In this document: positions 1-5,928 of the stretch, piece after piece | Layout of the letters: each line of letters starts with the position of its first letter | Numbering within the stretch: position 1 is the stretch's first letter | Source: an uncultured Leptolyngbya sp. | GTDB taxonomy: Bacteria > Cyanobacteriota > Cyanobacteriia > Phormidesmidales > Phormidesmidaceae | Assembly (NCBI GenBank): GCA_937899365.1 | Contig: CALBPH010000682.1 | Location: 1-10,352 of the forward strand | Length of the DNA: 10,352 nt | Direction: 5' to 3' | The notes under the pieces: generated by a model | Databases searched by the model: none | Told to the model about the DNA's origin: nothing | The model's input: the letters and a program-made list of their open reading frames with translations, nothing else | Program-made: the position numbers and the translations under genes

Positions 1-2
1 CC

Positions 3-119
3 GCCGTTGACTTTTCCGCGGCGCAGGTGGCTGGAGCCCTGGTTACTGATGTGCAGGGGTTGACTGAGGCTCAGGTAATGTGGCTGAGGGACAATGGAGC
101 CCTAAACCTGCCAGGATAG
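3..119 (+). CDS. C-terminal end of a pentapeptide-repeat protein (partial, 5' end outside window)
   Basis: This frame is open from the window edge and ends at TAG 117-119, giving 38 visible residues. The first part has the five-residue rhythm of a pentapeptide-repeat tail (AVDFS, AAQVA, GALVT). It then leads into a segment reading GLTEAQVMWLRDNGALNLPG. A 'GLT..Q..WL...GA' ending is common where cyanobacterial pentapeptide-repeat proteins stop after the beta-helix. The upstream part, and so any extra domain, lies outside the window. Family membership rests on this short tail only, and no function can be given beyond a probable beta-helical scaffold. Confidence 0.6.
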   Translation, partial: AVDFSAAQVAGALVTDVQGLTEAQVMWLRDNGALNLPG

Positions 120-212
120 GCAAGCCTTTCACCAGGGTAAAGATTTTGCCCGGTTGCGACGCAGTAAGGAGGCAACGGTAGTGCCGTCTATATCTGGTCA
201 GGACGATGGACA

Positions 213-443
213 TTGACGTTAACCAACGGTCATGGCGTATGTCTAAAGAAGGCAGACCTACAGAACGCTGATTTGCGGGGTGCAGATTTAACGAGTGCAT
301 ATCTATCGGGGGCGGATTTGACCCAGGCCAATTTGAAGGGGGCAGGTTTAAGCAATGCGGACCTGACTAACGCCATCGGTATGACTGAGCCCAAAGACAT
401 CGCTATTCCTTGGGTAGCCGACATCGCTGCCCAGGGAACTTAG
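213..443 (+). CDS. Short pentapeptide-repeat protein or remnant
   Basis: Residues about 11-51 form eight or so consecutive A(D/N)LXX pentapeptides (KADLQ, NADLR, GADLT, SAYLS, GADLT, QANLK, GAGLS, NADLT), the signature of a right-handed quadrilateral beta-helix. A non-repeat tail of about 25 residues follows and ends at TAA/TAG-type stop 441-443. The start is doubtful: the only in-frame initiator near the repeats is TTG 213, with no ribosome-binding site at a proper distance. The frame is open back to 168. A good Shine-Dalgarno (AAGGAGG, 166-172) lies 8 nt before GTG 181, but that GTG is in another frame and reads only 11 codons to TGA 214-216. The ORF may therefore be a frameshifted or truncated remnant of a longer pentapeptide gene. 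It reads towards the small minus-strand gene ending at 466. The repeats are certain; expression as a 76-residue protein is not. Confidence 0.5.
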   Translation: MTLTNGHGVCLKKADLQNADLRGADLTSAYLSGADLTQANLKGAGLSNADLTNAIGMTEPKDIAIPWVADIAAQGT

Positions 444-465
444 AACGGCTAAACATTAGCAACGG

Positions 466-684
466 CTAAAAGTCAGGCTTCTCAACCAGGCAGAAAAACG
501 TTAATGCAGCCGTACAGGCTAACGTTGCAGCAGCAGACGCATCACACCCGAGGGATTGCATCGGAAAATAGAGGCAAATGGCCAGCACTCCCGATAAGCC
601 GATGGGGTCGGTCAGAAAATCGAACACCCCTTGGGCAGCTTCTAAAAACTCTAATAGTCTGAGGAATCGGTCTAATAGGGTCAT
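466..684 (-). CDS. Small predicted membrane protein downstream of the thioredoxin gene
   Basis: Unrecognised 72-residue protein. The first 27 residues are amphipathic and Leu-rich (MTLLDRFLRLLEFLEAAQGV). Two hydrophobic stretches follow, about residues 31-44 and 50-68, separated by a short Gly-Cys-Asp turn, so one hairpin or two membrane segments is plausible. It has three cysteines and no heme or metal motif. ATG 684 is preferred because it lies 7 nt after the thioredoxin stop, with a weak GGAT ahead of it. A TTG at 699 would extend the protein by five residues and overlap the thioredoxin gene. The tight spacing suggests cotranscription and translational coupling. The protein-like composition and placement support a real gene, but no family is recognised. 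Confidence 0.5.
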   Translation of the reverse strand: MTLLDRFLRLLEFLEAAQGVFDFLTDPIGLSGVLAICLYFPMQSLGCDASAAATLACTAALTFFCLVEKPDF

Positions 685-691
685 GGCTAGA

Positions 692-1135
692 CTATCCAAT
701 CAGCTGGTCAAAAACATTGGCGAGGATCGGTTTTGGCACTTTGCCAATCCAGGTTTTGACCTCGCCATGGTCGGCATTAAGCAACGTAAACTGGGGTACG
801 CCCGAGGCTCCATAATCGGCCACCTGGCCCGCCCACTGAGGATCGTCAATGTTTAACATGACGAAGTTAATGCGGCTGCCATAGTGTTCATGTAAGTCGG
901 CCATGGTGGAGGACATTCCCTGGCAGGTAGTACACCAGTCGGCATAGAACTCGATTAGGGTAGGTTTGGGGGATGCGATCGCATCTCCATAGGGAACCGC
1001 CTCACTCGCCATCGTTTTTAGGGTCATCAAACCTGACAACGGCGTAAAACTGCTAGTAGTCGCCGCCGGACGAGTGATGAAGAGGGTAATCATCACAGCG
1101 GCTACAACTGCAACAGACACCCCAACTAGCCTCAT
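692..1135 (-). CDS. txlA: Membrane-anchored thioredoxin-like protein, TxlA/HCF164 type (N-terminus interrupted)
   Basis: An N-terminal membrane anchor (about residues 3-20) is followed by a thioredoxin fold with active site W67-C68-T-T-C71 in the context 'EFYADWC..CQ', and a cis-proline at P114 (GVPQF). This matches cyanobacterial TxlA and plant HCF164. That family delivers reducing power across the membrane and keeps apocytochrome c cysteines reduced for heme attachment. The gene follows the b-type cytochrome and shares the locus with ResB and CcsA, which fits that job. The start is odd: ATG 1135 has no Shine-Dalgarno at the right distance. A better start, ATG 1190-1192, lies in frame 19 codons upstream with GGGGAG 10 nt ahead, but codon 6 of that reading is TAG (1175-1177). 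The 147-residue product keeps the anchor and active site, so it may still work if translation restarts at 1135. Family call firm; gene symbol and start less so. Confidence 0.85.
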   Translation of the reverse strand: MRLVGVSVAVVAAVMITLFITRPAATTSSFTPLSGLMTLKTMASEAVPYGDAIASPKPTLIEFYADWCTTCQGMSSTMADLHEHYGSRINFVMLNIDDPQWAGQVADYGASGVPQFTLLNADHGEVKTWIGKVPKPILANVFDQLIG

Positions 1136-1207
1136 CCAAGGCGATAGGGTAGCGCTGCTCTCCTTAGAAACTTTCTAGGCAGTAGAAACCATATAAGCGA
1201 TGCTCCC

Positions 1208-1801
1208 CTAACGATAGTAATAAGCCAAAAACACATGCACCCCTAGCATCATCACAAAGATGCTCACCAAAAAAATGTGCGTGGGTAACCACACGGCTCG
1301 CATATTGCGAATCAACGGACCTTTTGTAACTACAAGATCTTTATTCCCTGGCAAACCAAATATCTTGCGTGGTGACTCCAATACACCAGTTTCAGCTACG
1401 ACACCCACCAAGGCCGACAGAGTCACCGCAAAGAAAACCCACAAAAATATAGCGTTAAAATTAAGACCGGTTGCCCCAATCGTATGCACAACCACCACCG
1501 CCAAAAGACCTACACCCAAGAAAATATGTACGCTACGCCATAAAATCACAGAGCCAGGCAGCTTGATCTTACCGATCCAGCTCCGTCCCCGTTTGCGCAG
1601 CGATAACAACATTTCTCCAATCACAAACGCCAAGGCAACATAGCCCGTCGCCTGCTTATAAATCTCTCCACGAATAAACTGATGAAGCTCTATAGAACGC
1701 TCCCGTAGAGCATCTAAATATATCGGACTAACCACAAAGGGGGCCAATAAGAAAGCACTTAGGAGTGTCAATAATATAAGTGTGGCAAATTTAGGCTTCA
1801 T
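1208..1801 (-). CDS. Predicted di-heme b-type cytochrome, integral membrane subunit
   Basis: A 197-residue membrane protein with an N-terminal hydrophobic segment (6-27) and four further helices at about 52-68, 87-108, 116-137 and 170-194. Two helices carry paired histidines 14 residues apart: H92/H106 in the second of the four and H175/H189 in the last. This spacing is what stacks two b-hemes across a membrane bundle in cytochrome b-type quinol oxidoreductases, so H92-H175 and H106-H189 (or the crossed pairs) are the likely ligands. H40 is an additional histidine outside the helices. The probable role is electron transfer through the membrane, perhaps from the quinone pool to the neighbouring c-type cytochromes. 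The exact family (b561-like or other) is not recognised. AGGGG lies just before ATG 1801. The start is only 29 nt from a terminator, so transcription probably depends on read-through or a promoter overlapping that region. The thioredoxin gene follows within 15 nt of the stop if its upstream ATG is used. Confidence 0.7.
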   Translation of the reverse strand: MKPKFATLILLTLLSAFLLAPFVVSPIYLDALRERSIELHQFIRGEIYKQATGYVALAFVIGEMLLSLRKRGRSWIGKIKLPGSVILWRSVHIFLGVGLLAVVVVHTIGATGLNFNAIFLWVFFAVTLSALVGVVAETGVLESPRKIFGLPGNKDLVVTKGPLIRNMRAVWLPTHIFLVSIFVMMLGVHVFLAYYYR

Positions 1802-1829
1802 TACCCCTAGGTAGCAAATAGCAATTGGT

Positions 1830-1870
1830 AAAAACGTTAGGGATAGAACCCGAAGCCACTATCCCTAACG
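1830..1870 (-). terminator. Intrinsic terminator between the DUF3365 and b-type cytochrome genes
   Basis: A perfect 12-bp stem (1835-1846 with 1859-1870) encloses a 12-nt loop. Read on the minus strand it is followed by five T (1834-1830). No T-run lies on the plus side, so it acts in the minus direction. It lies 88 nt past the stop of the DUF3365 gene and 29 nt before the start of the b-type cytochrome gene. Confidence 0.8.
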
Positions 1871-1958
1871 CTAGGAGAGCTGAACTGACAACTAATCGAT
1901 CACAATCTTTCAGTCACAATTGTGTCGTATCAAACCGAGTGATGAATCCAAACGTGAA

Positions 1959-2624
1959 CTATGCAGCAGGCATACTCTCAACCGGAATGTTAATGACAAC
2001 ACCGCCCATAACTTCATCAAGCTCAAACACCTTGTCAGGATAGCGCTCGAGATGAACTGGGTGAGTGTTGTGGCAGCTAACACAGGCTTCAGCAACAGCT
2101 TTGTCAGGGTACATAGCTGAGAAATAAGCCTGATCACCTACTTCTTGATAACCCTTGTAGGGCTCACCCGATGCAACCATTTCATCCATCGCCACTTTCT
2201 CAAAGTCGCTCTTAGGACCATGGTTGTCATTGATATACCAAGGGGAAATCAGACCGTAGGTAAACAGGCCAGATTCGTTGGCAATCTCATATCCCAGACG
2301 GAACATCTGAGCAGGTAGGGGAATACCATCAGTCTGTTGCCAGCCTTCAGTAGACTCGACATCCAGCACACCCTTATCTTTTTCTTTACCTTCAAGCGTC
2401 TTAACACGGCTAACAACGTGCTTGGTGTAGGCCGTACGGTCGGCAGCTAGCACGGTGTGAATATAGTCAGCAACAAGGTCAGGGGAAATACTTGGGCCAG
2501 TAGCCGTGGCTACCGTAGAGCCACCACCACCGCTACAGGCAACAGCCGTAAAACAAACGGCAGCGGCCAGGCTCAATAAAGCTATTGTTCTAGCGCGAAT
2601 ACGCTGAATCCAATTGGTCAACAT
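1959..2624 (-). CDS. Monoheme c-type lipoprotein with DUF3365 (Tll0287-like) domain
   Basis: A 221-residue precursor. Residues 1-29 form a basic then hydrophobic signal ending in TAVAC, with C30 as a likely lipidated cysteine, followed by a Gly/Ser linker. The remainder matches the DUF3365/Tll0287-like heme domain: a PAS-like body and a late heme site CVSCHN (C181, C184, H185), then 'HP' and a C-terminal 'MGGVVINIPV' strand typical of the family. Members bind one c-type heme outside the cytoplasm. A redox-sensing role has been proposed but is not settled. I chose ATG 2624 because AGGAG (2633-2637 region) lies about 9 nt ahead; an in-frame ATG at 2666 would add 14 residues that do not look like a signal peptide. 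The gene is 135 nt downstream of the hexaheme gene and is the last before the terminator at 1830-1870, so it probably closes that operon. Confidence 0.85.
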   Translation of the reverse strand: MLTNWIQRIRARTIALLSLAAAVCFTAVACSGGGGSTVATATGPSISPDLVADYIHTVLAADRTAYTKHVVSRVKTLEGKEKDKGVLDVESTEGWQQTDGIPLPAQMFRLGYEIANESGLFTYGLISPWYINDNHGPKSDFEKVAMDEMVASGEPYKGYQEVGDQAYFSAMYPDKAVAEACVSCHNTHPVHLERYPDKVFELDEVMGGVVINIPVESMPAA

Positions 2625-2759
2625 TTGAACTATCTCCTGGTACATCCGGATACGTAACTTTTCCACGTCCAGAACTTAAGTACGCCTGGGGAAAAACTAC
2701 AGGTTTTAACTTGAACGTGGGTTATCCACACAGAGGAATCCAATTAACGGTCAATCGCG

Positions 2760-3575
2760 TTAATCAGAGGCATTGCCCGTTCTCCGCGCTTCAGCAGCTT
2801 CCATAAGGTCAAAAGTCTGCATTTCAAGCGTTGGAGAGCGGTCAAAATTGGCTTCGACCAGCTCAGGGTCGAAAATACTGTTATAGCTATACTCAACGCC
2901 GTGGCAGTTCATACACACATCGCCCACCATGCGGTCCTGCGGCTTGAGATTATAGGTATTGTTATGGTTTACATGCACAACGGGCGTTTCTAGCCGATCA
3001 TCAACAACACGAGGCAGGTGGCAGGTGGCGCAGCTAACGGCACCCACACCGGGACGGGGCAGCTCCTTACTCTCGGCAAACAGCTCGGCATGCCTTGAGT
3101 TCTGATAGTTGAGGGAGTGGTTGTCGTTGTGACAGGTCAAACAGGCATCTACAGAGGCCTCAACGGTGTCGGCAGAATGGACGCTGTGACAAGCATTACA
3201 GTTCATCTGCTTGTCCATGGCATCGTGCTTCATGGGCAGCCTAGCCATGGCCGGAGTCAGGGGAGACTTCTCTTCTAAGAGGCGAATACCGTGCTTACTC
3301 AGCAGAAACGTATCGACAGACTGCTCATGGCAAGATTGACAGCTCTCATGATTTGGAGAGGCAACAAACTCGTTAGTCTCATTGTTCTGATGACAGCTTG
3401 CACAGTTGACATCATTGAGCGCATGAACACTCGTCTGCCACTGAGCCGTAATGTCATCTAGCTCCTGCTGCGTTGCGGCACTGGCAGTAAGACCAGAACT
3501 AACAACTAGCAACATCACCAACCCCATTAGAACTAAGGAATGCAGCAGGGTCACTGCGCGCTGACGAACCATCAT
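2760..3575 (-). CDS. Exported hexaheme c-type cytochrome
   Basis: A 271-residue precursor with a signal peptide (hydrophobic 8-30, likely cleavage after ASA/A at 31-34). It has six CXXCH heme sites: 58-62, 79-83, 126-130, 145-149, 182-186 and 221-225. About ten further histidines (for example H51, H76, H95, H117, H133, H153, H162, H201, H204) suffice for bis-histidine ligation. The stretch with CLTCH, 'NDNH', 'SRHAEL' and CATCH loosely recalls the octaheme hydroxylamine oxidoreductase/tetrathionate reductase superfamily. No CXXCK site of NrfA type is present, so classical nitrite reductase is unlikely. Residues 226-271 lack heme motifs. The ATG overlaps the stop of the pentaheme gene as ATGA (3572-3575), and GGAGGT lies 5 nt ahead, indicating coupled translation and probably a shared complex. 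Six sites are certain; enzyme versus pure electron carrier is open. Confidence 0.85.
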   Translation of the reverse strand: MMVRQRAVTLLHSLVLMGLVMLLVVSSGLTASAATQQELDDITAQWQTSVHALNDVNCASCHQNNETNEFVASPNHESCQSCHEQSVDTFLLSKHGIRLLEEKSPLTPAMARLPMKHDAMDKQMNCNACHSVHSADTVEASVDACLTCHNDNHSLNYQNSRHAELFAESKELPRPGVGAVSCATCHLPRVVDDRLETPVVHVNHNNTYNLKPQDRMVGDVCMNCHGVEYSYNSIFDPELVEANFDRSPTLEMQTFDLMEAAEARRTGNASD

Positions 3576-4213
3576 GACCCACCTCCCAAAAACTCTTTTT
3601 GGAGATCGGGTGCCGGTGCGCTATCCAATGAAGTAATAACCACCCGGTCTGGGAGGGCTTGGACAGGGAGCATGGCGGGTTCCCCCATGTTCTGCCGCAA
3701 GAAACCCGTAGATATGGTGCGATGGTCGTGGTAGTTGTGACAACCCGCAGTCCAACAGCCATCGGCCGCAAATCCCTCATGGCTCTTAAGCTGAGTCACT
3801 GTCAGTTCCTCGTGGCAGGCCATACAGAGATCGGGCTGAAGATTAACACCTCGGCCAAACATATGGACATGCTCGTTATGACAGGCGGTACAGGTGAGCA
3901 CATCCACCCGCTCTCGATACTCAGCCCAGCGAGGGTCACGGAACTTTTTAGTTCCATGGACATCATCCGCTAGCTCAGCCTCATGACAGCGGGTACAGGT
4001 TTCGTTGCTGACGGGCTTAAACCCCTCGTGACAAGAAGCACAGGAGGCTTCAAATACGTGATGCCCCTCGGATGTCTCACCGGGTAGAAATACCTCTTTG
4101 CGATCTAAGGCAAACGCCGCAGAAACCCAAAGCAACAAGATAACAACCGCCAATATAATGCCGGTCTTAAGTGACACCAATCTCCCCAGTCGCCGGCCCA
4201 AAATCCTTGCCAT
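3572..4213 (-). CDS. Membrane-anchored pentaheme c-type cytochrome
   Basis: A 213-residue protein with a basic N-terminus (RRLGR) and one hydrophobic segment at about residues 16-35, likely an uncleaved anchor with the rest outside the cytoplasm. It has four CXXCH sites (58-62, 73-77, 108-112, 130-134) and one CX4CH site, CWTAGCH (153-159), a wider spacing known from cytochromes c3. Extra histidines (H51/H52, H115/H117, H145, H162, H164) could be distal ligands. The last 45 residues have no heme site. The architecture resembles the NapC/NirT or cytochrome c3/c7 quinol-linked anchors that feed electrons to a soluble partner; here the partner is presumably the overlapping hexaheme gene. ATG 4213 is chosen with AGGGA about 5 nt ahead; a TTG at 4231 would add six residues and lies 3 nt from the globin stop. 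Heme sites are certain; the family is only approximate. Confidence 0.85.
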   Translation of the reverse strand: MARILGRRLGRLVSLKTGIILAVVILLLWVSAAFALDRKEVFLPGETSEGHHVFEASCASCHEGFKPVSNETCTRCHEAELADDVHGTKKFRDPRWAEYRERVDVLTCTACHNEHVHMFGRGVNLQPDLCMACHEELTVTQLKSHEGFAADGCWTAGCHNYHDHRTISTGFLRQNMGEPAMLPVQALPDRVVITSLDSAPAPDLQKEFLGGGS

Positions 4214-4234
4214 CAAATCCCTAAGCAGCAACCG

Positions 4235-5224
4235 TTAAAGCAAAATAATTAGCAGCACGAGCAGAAGGGCAGAGCCACCTCCAATGATGCCAGCTGTGGT
4301 TCCCATACTAATCCCTTCAGGGGGCTCAGCAGGAACAGCACTATCGAGCTGAATATCTTGTTTGTCATACTCAGCGCCTTCAAGCATGAGCTCGGTAATG
4401 GCACCATAGGCATCAACCCAAGCATTCTTGACGTCGGCGGTCCAAGCGGAGCCAGCATACTGTTCAAGACTTTTAAGCAGACTGCTGCCAACCAAGGGAT
4501 AGTGGGCGGGCAAAGCACCATATTTAACATGACGCGCCCCCAAACCTTTAAGGGCTTTGCTCAACACATCGGGCTTCCGAAGATTTTCGACCACCATCAC
4601 CAGACCCCCCTTAAGCATATTCTTTTGCTTGGACATATCAGTATGTTCAAACAGCGGTCTAGCATCTGGATAGTCTGTAAACAGGTTGTCGTAAAAGGTG
4701 GACACCAAGGCATCGGCTTGGGGTGCCACTAAAGCAAAGCTCTGCTCTAGCAGCTCAACATTTAGTCCACCCTCTTCTGCAGGGGCAGGCACATTCTCGA
4801 GGGCCACGTCCTCTTTGGCGTAGTCGGCGCCCTCTAGCATGAGTTCGGTAATGACACCGTAGGCACCAGCCCAGGCTTCTTTTAGTTCAAACGTCCAGGC
4901 TGAACCGGCATACTGCTCAAGGGTTTTGAGCAAACTATTACCCACCAGCGGATAGTGCTCTGGCAGGGCGCCATATTTAACGTGGCGAGCGCCCAACCCC
5001 TTAAGCGCATCACTGAGCACGTCCGGCTTTCTCAGGTTCTCAATCACCATGACCAGAGCACCTTTGAGCATCTGTTGCTGCTTGGCCATATTAGAATGCT
5101 CAAACAGCGGCTTTGCAGCCGGATAGTCTGTGAATAGGTTGTTATAGAAGCTTCCAACAAACTCATCAGCCTTTGGCTTGACAAGCTCGAAACTTTGCTC
5201 TAACAACTCAACATTTAAGGACAT
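4235..5224 (-). CDS. Tandem double globin with C-terminal membrane anchor
   Basis: A 329-residue protein with two globin domains, residues 3-140 and 154-291, about three-quarters identical over 138 positions. They are joined by a Pro/Ala/Glu linker and followed by an acidic/Pro linker and one hydrophobic helix (about 310-329) at the very end. Each domain has the features of single-domain bacterial haemoglobins related to the globin part of flavohaemoglobin: Tyr B10 (Y27, Y178), Phe CD1 (F41, F192), a Gln near E7 (Q49, Q200) and proximal His in 'ARHVKYGA' (H81, H232). Tyr B10 with Gln E7 favours O2 binding and NO dioxygenation chemistry. There is no signal peptide and the only membrane segment is terminal, so it is probably tail-anchored facing the cytoplasm. 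No FAD/NAD reductase domain is attached, so a separate electron donor would be needed. It is first in the operon. ATG 5224 is preferred because the second domain repeats from LNVELL; GTG 5239 is an alternative. The ribosome-binding site is weak for both. Confidence 0.88.
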   Translation of the reverse strand: MSLNVELLEQSFELVKPKADEFVGSFYNNLFTDYPAAKPLFEHSNMAKQQQMLKGALVMVIENLRKPDVLSDALKGLGARHVKYGALPEHYPLVGNSLLKTLEQYAGSAWTFELKEAWAGAYGVITELMLEGADYAKEDVALENVPAPAEEGGLNVELLEQSFALVAPQADALVSTFYDNLFTDYPDARPLFEHTDMSKQKNMLKGGLVMVVENLRKPDVLSKALKGLGARHVKYGALPAHYPLVGSSLLKSLEQYAGSAWTADVKNAWVDAYGAITELMLEGAEYDKQDIQLDSAVPAEPPEGISMGTTAGIIGGGSALLLVLLIILL

Positions 5225-5506
5225 GCCTAGTAGTTTCACTCCAACAAATTTTCGCCACAGGCTTTATTTCAAAAACCCGAATAACAAATCTACGCAGAAA
5301 GCCAAGAGAACAGGTACTCAAGCAACTCAGCCAACGCGCTACAAGTGATGATCGCAACAGTCTCTACACCAATATCCAAAAGGATTGCTTAAGAAAACCA
5401 TGGATATCGGAGTAATCAAGAACACCGTAGTGAGCTGAACTTCTAGATGTAATAATTCACCACTTCTAGGAACTCAGAAAGCTACCTGTGTGAATATCAA
5501 GGTATT

Positions 5507-5514
5507 GCGATCGC
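5507..5514. repeat. HIP1 octamer GCGATCGC
   Basis: Palindromic octamer highly iterated in many cyanobacterial genomes. Four other copies lie inside genes at 975, 6169, 8321 and 9655. This is the only intergenic one. Confidence 0.85.
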
Positions 5515-5820
5515 AACTATTTTTTTGTGGCTTCAGATACCAAAACAACAGTAAAATTCACTTCTTGCATTTGCGAGTTGCAATAAATAAATCAACTTTG
5601 TTTTTAGAAAATAAAATTGGGTCCGCGACAGTCTCCCAAAGCACCGAGCCAACAAGAAGCTATTGAAATAGAAGGGTTTGACGACATTCAAGGATTCTGC
5701 CATTTCTGCTTTATTCATCGCGAATTTGTAGGAAAATCAGCAACAACTAGCAGTTATCGATACAGATCGATTCGTTTTTTGAATAATACTGGAAATACTG
5801 ACCAGAAAAACAATTTTTCT

Positions 5821-5834
5821 GTACCTATCTATAC
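5821..5834 (+). promoter_or_regulatory. Possible NtcA-type site GTA-N8-TAC
   Basis: The exact consensus GTA-N8-TAC of the cyanobacterial nitrogen regulator NtcA occurs here, upstream of the ResB gene. The nearest TAN3T (-10-like) is TATTGT at 5870-5875, about 35 nt after TAC, where activated promoters usually have about 22. The match is expected a few times per 10 kb by chance, so this is only a candidate. Confidence 0.2.
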
Positions 5835-5928
5835 AAAAAAGACCTGGGTTCACGGTGAAGATTGTTGAATATTGTTGGCTGTCTCTGACCGTACTGACAC
5901 CAGCCAGCATTTTGATATTTTTTTGCTT

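Larger units (their letters stand above)
5225..5928. other. Divergent intergenic region, no gene supported
   Basis: About 700 bp lie between the globin operon (minus) and the ResB gene (plus). The half nearer ResB (5520-5870) is AT-rich. Open frames exist on both strands (5617-5868 plus, 5533-5718 minus), but they overlap each other, lack ribosome-binding sites and resemble no family, so I do not call them genes. Promoters for both units must lie here. I see no convincing paired -35/-10 boxes. Visible elements are one GCGATCGC at 5507-5514, an AT-rich inverted repeat at 5803-5821 and GTA-N8-TAC at 5821-5834. Confidence 0.6.

Noticed and set aside
2663..2720. CCACGT and ACGTGG inverted repeat between the hexaheme and DUF3365 genes
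   Set aside because: Only six base pairs over a loop of nearly 50 nt, expected by chance.
2760..3575. Hexaheme protein as NrfA nitrite reductase
   Set aside because: NrfA usually has a CXXCK catalytic heme and about 450-500 residues; here all sites are CXXCH and the protein is 271 residues.
4345..5218. Long DNA direct repeat that might be a mobile or structural repeat
   Set aside because: It is explained by the two homologous globin domains of one gene.
5533..5718. Minus-strand 61-codon open frame in the divergent spacer
   Set aside because: Shadow-like composition, no ribosome-binding site, no family resemblance.
5617..5868. Plus-strand 83-codon open frame in the divergent spacer
   Set aside because: Starts on TTG with no ribosome-binding site, AT-rich, no recognisable family, and overlaps an equally plain frame on the other strand.
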